64,000 nt of DNA from UBA6136 sp044237765 (GCA_044237765.1 JBIIEQ010000003.1:1-64000), one strand, 5' to 3'; shown: positions 9,485 to 19,001, counted from the stretch's first letter. Translations and numbers: made by a program. The notes: generated by a model from the sequence alone, not told the origin.

Positions 9485-9496
9485 GGGAGGTCGCTC

Positions 9497-9925
9497 ATGT
9501 TCGACGGAGATGATATTCATGTCGATATCGTGGTTCCCAACAAGAAGCGCTATCTGAGCCTGATTGGGAACATCGCCGAGGAAGTGGCCAGGGCCTTGGA
9601 TAATTACGGTGGCGACCGTGAGGCTCTTGCCTATCACCTAAATCTCGTGTTGACCGAGGCTATGGTCAATGCGATCGAGCATTCCAGTCCCAACGATACC
9701 GACAACACTGTTCGCGTGTGCATTTTCATTGAACAGGACGACCTGTGCGTGCGCGTCTATGACCATGGTCAGGGATTCGATATCGATTTGGTACCCTCTC
9801 CGGATATTGACGAACTCAGCGAGCGGGGGCGCGGAATTTTCTTGATTCGGACGCTGATGGATGACGTCAGCTATCGCAAGACGGAGGCCGGTAATGTGCT
9901 GGAGATGCACAAGCGGTTGGGTTGA
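9497..9925 (+). CDS. HATPase anti-sigma factor / serine kinase (RsbW-like)
   Basis: 142 residues, one GHKL ATPase domain. The N box is EAMVNAIEHS (about residues 53-62), the G1 box VYDHGQGFD (near 92) and the G2 box ERGRGIFLIRTLMDDV (near 112), all apparently intact, so ATP binding and phosphorylation of the upstream STAS protein are expected. Start ATG 9497 follows GGGAGG with good spacing. With the STAS gene it forms a two-gene partner-switch module lying between an ion-transport protein and prlC. Confidence 0.88.
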   Translation: MFDGDDIHVDIVVPNKKRYLSLIGNIAEEVARALDNYGGDREALAYHLNLVLTEAMVNAIEHSSPNDTDNTVRVCIFIEQDDLCVRVYDHGQGFDIDLVPSPDIDELSERGRGIFLIRTLMDDVSYRKTEAGNVLEMHKRLG

Positions 9926-9991
9926 GCTCCCCCGGCCTCCCTCACAACCTCTGCTTCTCCCGGCGCATCCTGATGGCTGGTCTGCCTGGCG

Positions 9992-10008
9992 ATCACCGGC
10001 ACGGTGAT
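9992..10008 (+). terminator. Candidate hairpin downstream of STAS/HATPase pair
   Basis: ATCACCG and CGGTGAT form a perfect seven-base stem around a three-base loop, followed only by a short TTCGG. Position between the HATPase gene and prlC suits a terminator, but the missing T-run makes this weak. Confidence 0.3.
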
Positions 10009-10087
10009 TTCGGACGCCTCCTGTGCCGAACATTTCTGCACCCTGCCGGTCCTAAACGCTCAACTTCTCTTTACTCTGAATAGAACC

Positions 10088-12133
10088 ATGATCAATCCGT
10101 TGCTGGAAAACACGACGCTTCCTGCTTTCTCCAACATCAAGCCGGAACACGTTCTGCCGGCCATGACCCAGCTGATCGCTGACAGCCGAAGCACCATCGA
10201 TGCGCTGCTGGCCAATGGTGGTCCATACACCTGGGCCTCGCTGGTCGAGCCACTGGAGGACATCGACGATCGGATCAACCGTGCGTGGTCACCCGTTGGC
10301 CACATGAATGCCGTGGTCAATAGCGACGAGCTTCGTGAGGCTTACAACGCCTGCCTTCCATTGTTGAGCGAGTATGCGACTGAAGTCGGCCAGAATGACG
10401 TGCTGTTTCAGGCTTACAAAAGCATCGCCGAAGGTTCCGAATTCGAGAAGCTGGACACCGCACAACGCAGGATTATCGAGAATGCCTTGCGGGACTTCCG
10501 GTTGTCCGGGGTCGACTTGCCGCCGGCCGAGAAGCAACGCTTCAAGGAAATTGCCCAGGACCTTTCGCGGCTGGGCAGTCAGTTCCAGGATCATGTGATG
10601 GACGCGACCCAGGGCTGGACTCGTCATGTCGAGGATGAGTCGCTGCTGGCCGGGCTACCGGATTCCGCCAAGGCCATGGCTGCGCAGGCCGCCTCGGCCA
10701 AGGGGCTGGCTGGCTGGCTATTCACTCTCGAATTTCCTTCCTACATCGCGATCATGACTTATGCCGATGATCGCGAGTTGCGTCGCGAACTGTATACGGC
10801 CTACGCCACCCGTGCCTCGGATCAAGGGCCGAATGCCGGCCAATGGGACAACACTCCGGTGATGGAGAAATTGCTGGCGTTACGTCATGAAGAGGCCGAG
10901 TTGCTTGGCTTCAATAACTTTGCGGAATTGTCTCTGGCGACCAAGATGGCGCCCGGTACCGATGAGGTGGTCGCATTTCTTGAAAACCTAGCCGGACGTT
11001 CCCGAGTCCCCGCGCAGGAGGATCTTGCCGAACTGCGAGCCTTTGCCGAGGGTGAGCTTGGCATCAATAATCCTGATGCCTGGGACTGGACCTATGCATC
11101 AGAAAAGCTTCGGCAGAAAAAATATCAGCTTTCCGAGGAGGAAGTCCGTGCCTACTTCCCGGCATCCCGGGTGGTTGCAGGCATGTTTGCTGTGGTGGAA
11201 AGACTTTATGGCCTAACCATTCGGGAAAAAGCCGGGATCGACGTTTGGCACCCCGACGCTCGATATTATGAAATCCACGATCAGGCCGGGGAATTGCGGG
11301 GTTCATTTTTCCTCGACCTCTATGCCCGCCCCAAAAAGCGAGGTGGGGCGTGGATGGATGAATGCGTCACGCGGCGGCGCCTGGCCGACCGAGTGCAGAT
11401 TCCGGTGGCCTACCTGACCTGTAACTTCACGCCCCCGACTGGCGATTCGGCCGCGCTGTTGCGCCATGATGAAGTGCAGACGTTGTTTCATGAGTTTGGC
11501 CATGGTCTTCAGCACATGCTGACCCGGATCGATCATCTGGGCGTTTCGGGCATCCATGGCGTCGAGTGGGATGCCGTGGAACTGCCCAGCCAGTTCATGG
11601 AGAATTTTTGTTGGGAACCCGAAGCGTTGGCGCTCATCTCCGGGCACCATGAGACTGGCGAACCTCTGCCTACATCACTGCTCGACAAAATGATCGCGGC
11701 CCGAAATTTCCAGTCGGGCATGCAAATGCTCAGGCAGCTGGAGTTTTCGCTGTTCGATTTCCGCATTCATCGGGATTACGAACCGGCGCAGGGTGGCCGG
11801 ATCTATTCGATTCTGGGTGAAGTCCGTCGCAAGGTGTCCGTTGTCTTTCCCCCGGATTTCAATCGCTTCCCCCACAGCTTCTCGCACATTTTCGGCGGCG
11901 GGTATGCGGCAGGCTACTACAGCTACAAATGGGCTGAAGTGCTGTCCAGTGACGCCTTTTCCCTGTTCGAAGAACGAGGTATTTTCGATCCTCAAACGGG
12001 TCGCGAATTCATGCAGAACATTTTGGAGAAGGGTGGCAGTCAAAAAGCCATGGAATTGTTTGTCGCCTTTCGTGGGCGCGAGCCCAGTATTGATGCCCTC
12101 TTGCGACACAACGGCCTAGCCAAGGCCGCCTGA
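10088..12133 (+). CDS. prlC: Oligopeptidase A (M3 family zinc peptidase)
   Basis: 681-residue cytoplasmic metallopeptidase that degrades short peptides, including cleaved signal peptides. The zinc site HEFGH lies in TLFHEFGHGLQHM near residue 467, and the C-terminal GGYAAGYYSYKW segment is typical of M3 enzymes. The N-terminus MINPLLENTTLPAFSNIKPEHV matches E. coli PrlC. The frame is open back to 10004, but the ATG at 10088 gives the family's usual length and start. Transcribed alone, after the partner-switch genes. Confidence 0.94.
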   Translation: MINPLLENTTLPAFSNIKPEHVLPAMTQLIADSRSTIDALLANGGPYTWASLVEPLEDIDDRINRAWSPVGHMNAVVNSDELREAYNACLPLLSEYATEVGQNDVLFQAYKSIAEGSEFEKLDTAQRRIIENALRDFRLSGVDLPPAEKQRFKEIAQDLSRLGSQFQDHVMDATQGWTRHVEDESLLAGLPDSAKAMAAQAASAKGLAGWLFTLEFPSYIAIMTYADDRELRRELYTAYATRASDQGPNAGQWDNTPVMEKLLALRHEEAELLGFNNFAELSLATKMAPGTDEVVAFLENLAGRSRVPAQEDLAELRAFAEGELGINNPDAWDWTYASEKLRQKKYQLSEEEVRAYFPASRVVAGMFAVVERLYGLTIREKAGIDVWHPDARYYEIHDQAGELRGSFFLDLYARPKKRGGAWMDECVTRRRLADRVQIPVAYLTCNFTPPTGDSAALLRHDEVQTLFHEFGHGLQHMLTRIDHLGVSGIHGVEWDAVELPSQFMENFCWEPEALALISGHHETGEPLPTSLLDKMIAARNFQSGMQMLRQLEFSLFDFRIHRDYEPAQGGRIYSILGEVRRKVSVVFPPDFNRFPHSFSHIFGGGYAAGYYSYKWAEVLSSDAFSLFEERGIFDPQTGREFMQNILEKGGSQKAMELFVAFRGREPSIDALLRHNGLAKAA

Positions 12134-12293
12134 CAAACGCAGTCTAATTCTGTTGTCAGGGTCTCCGGGCCGGACATTCATAGCGGATCGATGGCTCTGG
12201 AGAATGTTCTGTTTTCATCCGGAAAGGAAAAAAGCCTAATGAATCCCGGGCCGATGTGCTAAATTACGCGGCTATTTTCAGAGGGGGACCTCA

Positions 12294-12713
12294 TTGAAGG
12301 CGCGGATCAAGTGGGTGGAAAACGCCCTGTTTCTCGGAGAATCCGGCAGCGGACACGCTGTCGTCATGGATGGCCCCCCGGAGTCTGGCGGCAAGAACCT
12401 TGGGGTAAGGCCCATGGAAATGTTGCTGATTGGCATGGGAGGTTGTGCGTCATTTGATGTGGTCCATATCCTCCGCAAGGGTCGTCATGACATTCGACAT
12501 TGTGAGGCCTTGCTTGAAGCTGATCGGGCCGAGACCGACCCGAAGGTATTCACCCGCATTCACCTGCATTTTGTCGTCACCGGCAAGGGTCTGACAGAGG
12601 CTGTGGTTGAGCGTGCGGTCAGGCTCTCGGCCGAAAAATACTGCTCCGCGTCCATCATGCTGGGCAAAACGGCCACGGTGACCCACGATTTTGAATTGAT
12701 CGAGGCGGCCTGA
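12294..12713 (+). CDS. OsmC family protein (YhfA-like)
   Basis: 139 residues. OsmC/Ohr-family proteins reduce organic or fatty-acid hydroperoxides with a Cys pair; here the Cys are in GMGGCASFDV (near residue 46) and KYCSAS (near 114), as in the family. The YhfA-like subgroup has no firm substrate. The start is TTG at 12294, supported by the GAGGGGG ribosome site 8 bases upstream. A strong terminator follows at 12744. Confidence 0.85.
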   Translation: MKARIKWVENALFLGESGSGHAVVMDGPPESGGKNLGVRPMEMLLIGMGGCASFDVVHILRKGRHDIRHCEALLEADRAETDPKVFTRIHLHFVVTGKGLTEAVVERAVRLSAEKYCSASIMLGKTATVTHDFELIEAA

Positions 12714-12743
12714 GCGTGTCGCCCTTCCCCAAAGAATCAGCCT

Positions 12744-12772
12744 TCACTGCTTATCCATGCAGTGATTTTTTT
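12744..12772 (+). terminator. Intrinsic terminator after the OsmC gene
   Basis: TCACTGC / GCAGTGA form a perfect seven-base stem around an eight-base loop and run into seven T. It ends the OsmC transcript ahead of speD. Confidence 0.85.
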
Positions 12773-12826
12773 GCCATCTACCTGCCCCTTGGCAGTCCCA
12801 CCATTTGACGGGGTATCGTTAACTCG

Positions 12827-13630
12827 ATGGATATCGAAAAACTTCAATTGCATGGCTTCAACAACCTCACCAAGTCGTTGAGCTTCAATATCTATGATAT
12901 CTGCTACGCCAAGACCGAGCAGCAGCAACGACGCTACATCGAGTACATCGACGAGATGTACAACGCTGAGCGACTGACCCAGATATTGACCGATGTGAAT
13001 GCGATCATCGGTGCGCAAATTCTCAATATCGCCCGGCAGGACTACGAACCGCAGGGTGCCAGCGTGACCATGCTTATTTCCGAGGGGCATGAAGTGCCTT
13101 CAATGGTGGGTAACATGGAAGAACCGGGTCCTATGCCGGACTCGGTGGTTGCGCATCTCAACAAGAGTCACATCACCGTTCACACCTACCCGGAAAGTCA
13201 TCCCTATGGTGGCATCAGCACCTTCAGGGCTGATATCGATGTGTCGACCTGTGGCCGCATTTCTCCGCTAAAGGCGCTGAATTATCTGATTCACAGCTTC
13301 GAGTCCGACATCGTCATCATGGATTATCGCGTCCGCGGCTTCACCCGTGACATCAGCGGCCAGAAGCATTACATCGATCATGAGATCACTTCGATCCAGA
13401 ACTACATTTCCGACGTGACCGCCGAGCGTTATCAGATGATCGACGTCAACGTCTACCAGGAAAACATATTCCACACCAAGATGATCCTGAAGGACTTCGT
13501 ACTCGACAACTACCTGTTCGATACCGACAAGGACGCCCTCACCACGGACGAGCGCACTACCATCCAGCGGCAACTCAAGCATGAGATGGCGGAAATTTTC
13601 TACGGACGGAACTATAAGCTGCGCCGCTGA
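12827..13630 (+). CDS. speD: S-adenosylmethionine decarboxylase proenzyme (class 1A)
   Basis: 267 residues, close to the 264 of E. coli SpeD. It supplies decarboxylated AdoMet for spermidine synthesis. The proenzyme cleaves itself between Lys113 and Ser114 in LNKSHITVHTYPE, turning the Ser into the pyruvoyl cofactor; the surrounding residues are intact. The ATG at 12827 gives MDIEKLQLHGFNNLTKSLSF. Lies between two terminators, so it is probably a single-gene transcript. A spermidine-synthase-like gene occurs elsewhere in the window (28712), but it may not be the true SpeE. Confidence 0.95.
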   Translation: MDIEKLQLHGFNNLTKSLSFNIYDICYAKTEQQQRRYIEYIDEMYNAERLTQILTDVNAIIGAQILNIARQDYEPQGASVTMLISEGHEVPSMVGNMEEPGPMPDSVVAHLNKSHITVHTYPESHPYGGISTFRADIDVSTCGRISPLKALNYLIHSFESDIVIMDYRVRGFTRDISGQKHYIDHEITSIQNYISDVTAERYQMIDVNVYQENIFHTKMILKDFVLDNYLFDTDKDALTTDERTTIQRQLKHEMAEIFYGRNYKLRR

Positions 13631-13663
13631 GGGAGTAGCAATAAGGTTGTGTTTTTCCAATAT

Positions 13664-13691
13664 AAAAAACCGGCATAACGCCGGTTTTTTT
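13664..13691. terminator. Bidirectional terminator between speD and glcF
   Basis: AAAAAACCGGC-ataac-GCCGGTTTTTTT: a GC stem flanked by A-run and T-run, so it can act on both strands. The stop codon of glcF (13690-13692) lies at its edge, consistent with convergent genes sharing one terminator. Confidence 0.9.
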
Positions 13692-14925
13692 ATGGGAGTT
13701 GTCTGGCGAGCAGTGTCACGGGGTGAATGACTTCAATGTCACCCAGGCCACGTTGTTTAAGACCGGCGCGCAGATGCATGGCACAGCCCGGGTTCGATGT
13801 CAGCAATAGAGAGGGTTGGCTGGCAGCGATGAGATCCAGTGCATCGTCTCTCAATGCAGCGGCCATTTCCGGGTGATCCACCATGTAGCTGCCGGCGGCA
13901 CCACAGCAGCGGATCTGGGCAGGAAGCGGGATCACCTTGAGTTCGGGAATACGTTTCAATAGCGAGGCGGGATGCTGATCGGCCCGCAGTACATTCCTGA
14001 GGCTGCAAGGCGAGTGCAGGCAGACGGTTGTCGGCAAGGGCTTAAGCGCCAGCTCGTCGGGCCATTCCTGTTCTGCAAAGAACTGACTGATGTCACGAAC
14101 GCGCTGGCTGAATGCCCCGGCGCTGTTGGAGTGATCGGTCTTGCCGTATTCGCTGAGCATCCCACCACAGCCACTGGCAAAGCTGACGATGGCTGGAGCT
14201 TCGGTGCTCTCAAACGCTTTGAGATTCTGCTCGATGCGCTCGCTGGCGGATGAGGTATCGCCAGCATGCTGGTCTAGTGCGCCACAGCAGGTCTGGCGTA
14301 CGGGTATGTCGACGCGGATGCCCAGGCGATTCATCACGGCCATGGCCGACGCCAAGGTTTCCCGGTCCAGCAGTTCTGCGGTGCATCCGAGATGGAGTGA
14401 GGCGCTGGCCTTTTCTCTAGTAGAGGAAGGTGGGTAAGTGCCGGGTGGTGGAAGCGGAGCTGCCTGGCTTGAGGGCAGTCCGGCTGTCATTTCACCGGCG
14501 CCGGTCAGACTGGCGAGTGCTTTCACGGCGCCGGCGGCAGCCCCGCCCATCAATCGACCTGCCAGCGGGGCCAGTGTTTCTCCCGTCAGGGCGCTGCGCA
14601 TCATGGTTTTTTTAAGGCGCTGCCCCAGCGAGCCCTCGCGATCCTGTGAGTGCGTGGCTGAACGAAACTGGTCGACGATCTGCCCATACGGAACATACGC
14701 CGGGCAGACCGATTCGCAGCTCCGGCACAGCAGGCAGTTGTCGATGTGTGCGTTGAGTTTTGGTGTGGCCTGGAGTTCATCTCTGGCCCAGCCCTGGATC
14801 AGTGACAGGCGGCCGCGAGGGGATTCGTTTTCGTCCTGGGTTTTCTGGTACGTGGGGCAGTGCGGCAAGCACAGGCCGCACTTGACGCAAATATCGGTCT
14901 GGGCGGCGAGGAGGGCATCGCTCAT
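13690..14925 (-). CDS. glcF: Glycolate oxidase iron-sulfur subunit
   Basis: 411 residues (E. coli GlcF has 407). Two 4Fe-4S ferredoxin motifs occur near the N-terminus, CVKCGLCLPHCP and CLLCRSCESVCP, then two CCG domains with CCGALDQHAG and CCGAAGSYMV. It passes electrons from the flavoprotein that oxidises glycolate to glyoxylate. The usual partners glcD and glcE are not in this window; the gene instead follows purH by 41 bases, so it is either a detached gene or a related (Fe-S) oxidoreductase subunit. Last gene of a five-gene minus-strand run. Confidence 0.85.
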   Translation of the reverse strand: MSDALLAAQTDICVKCGLCLPHCPTYQKTQDENESPRGRLSLIQGWARDELQATPKLNAHIDNCLLCRSCESVCPAYVPYGQIVDQFRSATHSQDREGSLGQRLKKTMMRSALTGETLAPLAGRLMGGAAAGAVKALASLTGAGEMTAGLPSSQAAPLPPPGTYPPSSTREKASASLHLGCTAELLDRETLASAMAVMNRLGIRVDIPVRQTCCGALDQHAGDTSSASERIEQNLKAFESTEAPAIVSFASGCGGMLSEYGKTDHSNSAGAFSQRVRDISQFFAEQEWPDELALKPLPTTVCLHSPCSLRNVLRADQHPASLLKRIPELKVIPLPAQIRCCGAAGSYMVDHPEMAAALRDDALDLIAASQPSLLLTSNPGCAMHLRAGLKQRGLGDIEVIHPVTLLARQLP

Positions 14926-14966
14926 GGTGCGGGTCGGGCCTGGATAGCTCGTTCCTGACTTGGCCG

Positions 14967-16529
14967 TCAGTGCCGGAAGTGCCGCATGCCGGTGAAGACC
15001 ATGGCCATGCCATGCTCGTCTGCGGCGGCGATCACTTCGGCGTCCCGCATCGAACCGCCCGGCTGGATCAGCGCGGTCACGCCGGCTTCCGCCGCCGAGT
15101 CGACGCCATCCCGGAAGGGGAAGAATGCATCGGATGCCACGACCGACCCAGCGACGGCCAGTCCAGCGTCCTGCGCCTTGATGGCGGCAATGCGGGCTGA
15201 GTAGACGCGGCTCATCTGCCCGGCGCCGACGCCGATGGTCTGTTGATCCTTCGCGTAGACGATCGCGTTCGACTTGACGAACTTGGCCACCCGCCAGGCG
15301 AACAGCAGGTCGGTCAGTTCGCGGTCGGTCGGGGGGCGTCGGGTCACGACCTTCAGGTCGGCGGCCTCAATGTGGCCGTTATCACGGTCCTGCAGCAGCA
15401 AGCCGCCTGTGACTCGCTTGCAATCCCATTCCTCGGGCGGCACGGCATCCCAAGCGCCGGTTTCCAGCACGCGAATGTTCGGCTTGGCTGCCAGCAGGGG
15501 CAGGGCGGCCGGATCGATGCGGGGCGCGAGGATGACCTCGACGAACTGCCGATCGACGATGACCTGGGCCGTTTCCGCATCCAGCGTGCCGTTGAAGGCG
15601 ATGATGCCGCCGAACGCGGAGGTCGGATCGGTTGCGTAGGCGCGGTCATAGGCCTCGGTCAGGCTGGCGCCCAGCGCCACGCCGCAGGGGTTGGCATGCT
15701 TGACGATGACGCAGGCCGACTCCTTGCCAAACGCTTTAACGCACTCCAGTGCCGCATCGGCGTCGGCGATGTTGTTATAGGAGAGTTCCTTGCCCTGAAC
15801 CTGTTGGGCCGTGGCGATCGAGCCTCGCGGGGCGTTGGGTTCGACGTAGAAAGCGCCCTGCTGATGCGGATTTTCGCCATAGCGCATGGCCTGGGAATGG
15901 CGGAACCTCAGCACCAGCGGGTCGGGGAAGGGTTCGCTGCCCTCGATCTTGCCCAGGTAGGCGGAGATGGCCGCGTCGTAGGCGGCGGTGTGGCGGAAGC
16001 TCTTGATGGCCAGGCGAAAACGGCTGGCGTCGGACAATGTGCCGCCGGAGGAACGCAATTCTTCCAGCACGGCAGCGTAGTCGGTCGGATCGACCACCAC
16101 GCCGACCGCGTCATGATTCTTGGCCGCGGCGCGAATCATGGCCGGTCCGCCGATGTCGATATTCTCGATGGCGTCCTCCAGCGAGCAATCGGGCTTCGCC
16201 ACGGTCGCTTCGAATGGATACAGATTGACGATCACCAGATCGATTGGTCCGATACCGTGTTCCTGCATGACCGCTTCGTCGGTGCCTCGCCGACCGAGAA
16301 TCCCACCATGAATCTTGGGATGCAGCGTCTTGATGCGGCCACCCATCATTTCCGGGAAACCGGTGTGTTGCGAAACCTCGACGGCTTCGATGCCTTCTTC
16401 GGTCAGGGCCTTGTAGGTGCCGCCCGAGGAGAGAATTTCAATCCCCATTTTCTGGAGATCCCGGGCGAGTTCAAGCAGGCCGGATTTATCGGACACGCTG
16501 ATGAGGGCACGTTTGACTCGGGTATTCAT
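14967..16529 (-). CDS. purH: Bifunctional AICAR transformylase / IMP cyclohydrolase
   Basis: 520 residues performing the last two steps of purine synthesis (AICAR to FAICAR to IMP). The N-terminal MGS-like domain carries ISVSDKSGL and SSGGTYKAL; the C-terminal AICAR transformylase domain has IVKHANPCGVA with the catalytic Lys-His pair and FVKSNAIVYAKDQ. Full length and ends in FTGMRHFRH as expected. Follows fis by 26 bases on the same strand; purH near dusB-fis is common in gammaproteobacteria. Confidence 0.97.
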   Translation of the reverse strand: MNTRVKRALISVSDKSGLLELARDLQKMGIEILSSGGTYKALTEEGIEAVEVSQHTGFPEMMGGRIKTLHPKIHGGILGRRGTDEAVMQEHGIGPIDLVIVNLYPFEATVAKPDCSLEDAIENIDIGGPAMIRAAAKNHDAVGVVVDPTDYAAVLEELRSSGGTLSDASRFRLAIKSFRHTAAYDAAISAYLGKIEGSEPFPDPLVLRFRHSQAMRYGENPHQQGAFYVEPNAPRGSIATAQQVQGKELSYNNIADADAALECVKAFGKESACVIVKHANPCGVALGASLTEAYDRAYATDPTSAFGGIIAFNGTLDAETAQVIVDRQFVEVILAPRIDPAALPLLAAKPNIRVLETGAWDAVPPEEWDCKRVTGGLLLQDRDNGHIEAADLKVVTRRPPTDRELTDLLFAWRVAKFVKSNAIVYAKDQQTIGVGAGQMSRVYSARIAAIKAQDAGLAVAGSVVASDAFFPFRDGVDSAAEAGVTALIQPGGSMRDAEVIAAADEHGMAMVFTGMRHFRH

Positions 16530-16555
16530 GGGGTCCTGAAGAATGGGGCTCGCGC

Positions 16556-16831
16556 TTATTCGATGCCGTAGAGGTTCATTTTCTTTCTCAGCGTGCTGCG
16601 GCTGAGCCCGAGTACCTGGGCGGCTTTGGTTTGGTTGAATTCACAGTGTTCCAGAACGGTCTGGATCAGAGGTTGCTCGACTTCACAGAGAACCAGTTCG
16701 TAAAGTTGGGTCGCGCCTACGCCGTCGAGTCGGGCGAAATAGTCCTTGAGTGCTGCCCGTACATGCTGGCTGAGGATGGAGTTATCCGGTGCGGTCTGTG
16801 TTGGATCGATTTTTGCGGACGGGCGGGTCAT
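16556..16831 (-). CDS. fis: DNA-binding protein Fis
   Basis: 91 residues, near the 98 of E. coli Fis. The C-terminal helix-turn-helix reads FNQTKAAQVLGLSRSTLRKKM, the hallmark of Fis; the region before it forms the dimerisation helices. Fis is a nucleoid protein and global regulator of growth-phase transcription. Its ATG overlaps the dusB stop (ATGA at 16828-16831), so it is co-transcribed and probably translationally coupled, as in E. coli. Confidence 0.93.
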   Translation of the reverse strand: MTRPSAKIDPTQTAPDNSILSQHVRAALKDYFARLDGVGATQLYELVLCEVEQPLIQTVLEHCEFNQTKAAQVLGLSRSTLRKKMNLYGIE

Positions 16832-17832
16832 GTCGGACTGGCCTGGGTCATCTGGTCAAGCACTTGTCCCACGAAATCGAGTTGGCCGCGGGCGGTCGTT
16901 TGGATATTGAAGCCGGGTTTGTAATTCATGGTGCAAGAGAGATGATCCATATACCAGCCGAAATGCTTCCGAGCGATTCGTATGCCCTGATGTTCGCCGT
17001 AGAAGGCGTGAAGTTCCTGTATGTGCTCCAGAATCAGCGCTTGAATTTCCTGATGTCCGGGTGGCCTGCAGTCGGGGGCATCGTCTCGGCCTTGGTTCAT
17101 TGCCCGGAAAAGCCAGGGTTGCCCCAGCGCCGCCCGGCCGATCATCACAGCATCGGCTCCGGTTTGCTGCAAAACAGTCAGCGCCTTTTGCGGGCTATCA
17201 ATATCGCCATTGGCGATAACCGGGATCGCCACAGCCTCTTTCACTGCGCGGATTGTACGGTATTCGGCCTCCCCGGAAAACCCGCAGGCACGTGAACGAC
17301 CATGGACGGTGAGTGCCTGGATGCCCGTATCGGCGGCGATTTTGGCAATGCTGACGGCATTGCGGTTCTCCAGATCCCAGCCGGTGCGAATCTTCAGGGT
17401 GACCGGAATATCCACGGCGCGGACGACTGACGCCAGAATGTCCGACACGAGAGTCTCATCACGCATTAGGGCGGAGCCAGCGGCCTTGCTGCAGACTTTT
17501 TTCGCAGGGCAACCCATATTGATGTCGATGATTTGTGCGCCACGGTCGGCGTTGAAGCGCGCCGCCTCGGCCATGTCATGGGGGTCGTTGCCAAGGATCT
17601 GCACCGAGCGCAAGCCGGTTTCGCCGAGGTGATCGGTGCGCAACAAAGTCTTGCGGTCGTGACGCAAGGCGGGGTTTGCCGACACCATTTCGCTGACGGC
17701 CAGCGCCGCGCCGTAACGCCGGCAAAGGCGGCGAAATGGACGGTCGGTGATGCCTGCCATCGGCGCAAGAATGAACGGATTTTCCAGAGTGTAGGGACCG
17801 ATTTGCATGGATGTGGGTGGCTGGCGACTCAT
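16828..17832 (-). CDS. dusB: tRNA-dihydrouridine synthase B
   Basis: 334 residues of the FMN-dependent TIM-barrel Dus family, which reduces uridines in tRNA. Markers: LAPMAGITDRPFR at the N-terminus, the catalytic Cys108 in DINMGCPAKKV, LTVHGRSR and IANGDID. The frame stays open upstream to 18105, but the ATG at 17832 overlaps the stop of the preceding gene (ATGA at 17829-17832) and gives normal length; MQIGPYTLENP at 17808 is an alternative start. Heads the classic dusB-fis pair. Confidence 0.94.
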   Translation of the reverse strand: MSRQPPTSMQIGPYTLENPFILAPMAGITDRPFRRLCRRYGAALAVSEMVSANPALRHDRKTLLRTDHLGETGLRSVQILGNDPHDMAEAARFNADRGAQIIDINMGCPAKKVCSKAAGSALMRDETLVSDILASVVRAVDIPVTLKIRTGWDLENRNAVSIAKIAADTGIQALTVHGRSRACGFSGEAEYRTIRAVKEAVAIPVIANGDIDSPQKALTVLQQTGADAVMIGRAALGQPWLFRAMNQGRDDAPDCRPPGHQEIQALILEHIQELHAFYGEHQGIRIARKHFGWYMDHLSCTMNYKPGFNIQTTARGQLDFVGQVLDQMTQASPT

Positions 17833-18872
17833 GACCCGGGGATGATGCGGAAAATCGACTCCAGCACGCTCTCGACCGTGTGTGTCCGCATGCAAGAAAA
17901 TTCCCCGCCACAGGTTGGGCGGCGGTGGCAGGGTGAACACTCGCGGGGAACGTAAAGCACACGGCTGTTCTCGCGAGTGGTGTCGAGGTAGGGCGCCGTG
18001 GAGCCAAACAGCGCCAGCGTTGGCGTGTTCATCGCCAGACCCAGATGGGTCAGGCCAGTATCCACGCCCACCAGCAGTCGAGCCTGATCGATCATCGCGG
18101 CACACTCGGTCAGCGATGTCTTGCCGACCAGATTGATGACAGCTCCGCCCGCCATTTCGCTGATTCGAGCCGCTCGTTCCCTGTCTCCCGGTCCGCCCAG
18201 CATGACCGGACGGAGGCGGGGACTGATCCTTCGTGCCAGCTCGGCCCAGCGGTCATCAAACCAGTGTTTTTGCGGTCGAGTGGTGAAAGGTGCCAGCACG
18301 GCATAATTGTCCCGAAGGCCGGCTTCTTCGAGCAGTCTCGTCGCCCGTTGCTTGGCCTCATCCGGCACTGCAATGTCCATCATGAAGCTGGTTTCCGTGG
18401 CGCCCAGCCGAACGGCAAGATCCCGGTATTCCTTGCCGATGCGCGGGTCGTCCATTTCGCGGGGAATCACTTCTGTCATCAGCCACTGGCTGCCTTCGCG
18501 GGAGCCCAGCCCAATCCGTCGCCGCGCTCCACTCAACCAGCTCCAGATGCCGCTCTTGAGCAGCCCCTGCAGATCAATGACGAGATCGAAGTGCTCATCA
18601 CGCAATGAACGGACGAACCCACGAATTTCGCTGGTCAGCGCCAAATGCTCACCGGATTTCCGCAGCGACCGCCAGTGCCGGCGCGGGAGCAGATGTACCC
18701 GGTCCAGTCGGGGGTTGTGCTGGAGTAATTCCACCTGTGCGTCTTCGGCCAGCCAGGCGATGTGGGCTTCCGGGTAGAGGTTGCGCAATGCGGGAATCAG
18801 GCCTGAGGCCATGATAATGTCGCCAATGGCGCTCAGCCGAATGATCAGAATGCGTTGGGGCGGAGGGGGCAT
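17829..18872 (-). CDS. Glycosyltransferase family 9 (heptosyltransferase-like)
   Basis: 347 residues resembling lipopolysaccharide heptosyltransferases, which add core heptose in the cytoplasm. Visible motifs are RILIIRLSAIGDIIM at the N-terminus, DLVIDLQGLLKSG in the first domain, and VGVDTGLTHLGLAM plus ALFGSTAP in the C-terminal donor-binding domain. A Cys-rich tail (CSPCHRRPTCGG) is also common in the family. It overlaps dusB by four bases. Whether it is WaaC, WaaF or another GT9 enzyme cannot be decided by eye, so no symbol is given. Confidence 0.85.
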   Translation of the reverse strand: MPPPPQRILIIRLSAIGDIIMASGLIPALRNLYPEAHIAWLAEDAQVELLQHNPRLDRVHLLPRRHWRSLRKSGEHLALTSEIRGFVRSLRDEHFDLVIDLQGLLKSGIWSWLSGARRRIGLGSREGSQWLMTEVIPREMDDPRIGKEYRDLAVRLGATETSFMMDIAVPDEAKQRATRLLEEAGLRDNYAVLAPFTTRPQKHWFDDRWAELARRISPRLRPVMLGGPGDRERAARISEMAGGAVINLVGKTSLTECAAMIDQARLLVGVDTGLTHLGLAMNTPTLALFGSTAPYLDTTRENSRVLYVPRECSPCHRRPTCGGEFSCMRTHTVESVLESIFRIIPGS

Positions 18873-19001
18873 CGGAAATTGTCTCGTTGAGTTCGAGGCC
18901 TGTAGCGAACGGGAAAAGAATTTGTGTTGAGAATATCAGGCAGCGTTAATCGGCGGTAACTGCCGGCTGTTGTGATGACTGGAATTCAGTCCGCAATGAA
19001 C

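Noticed and set aside
15243..16571. 442-codon open frame on the plus strand
   Set aside because: Antisense to purH; Gly/Asp-rich composition typical of a mirror frame.
17833..18105. Upstream extension of dusB by about 90 codons
   Set aside because: Lies wholly within the GT9 gene in another frame; the ATGA overlap at 17829-17832 gives the natural start.
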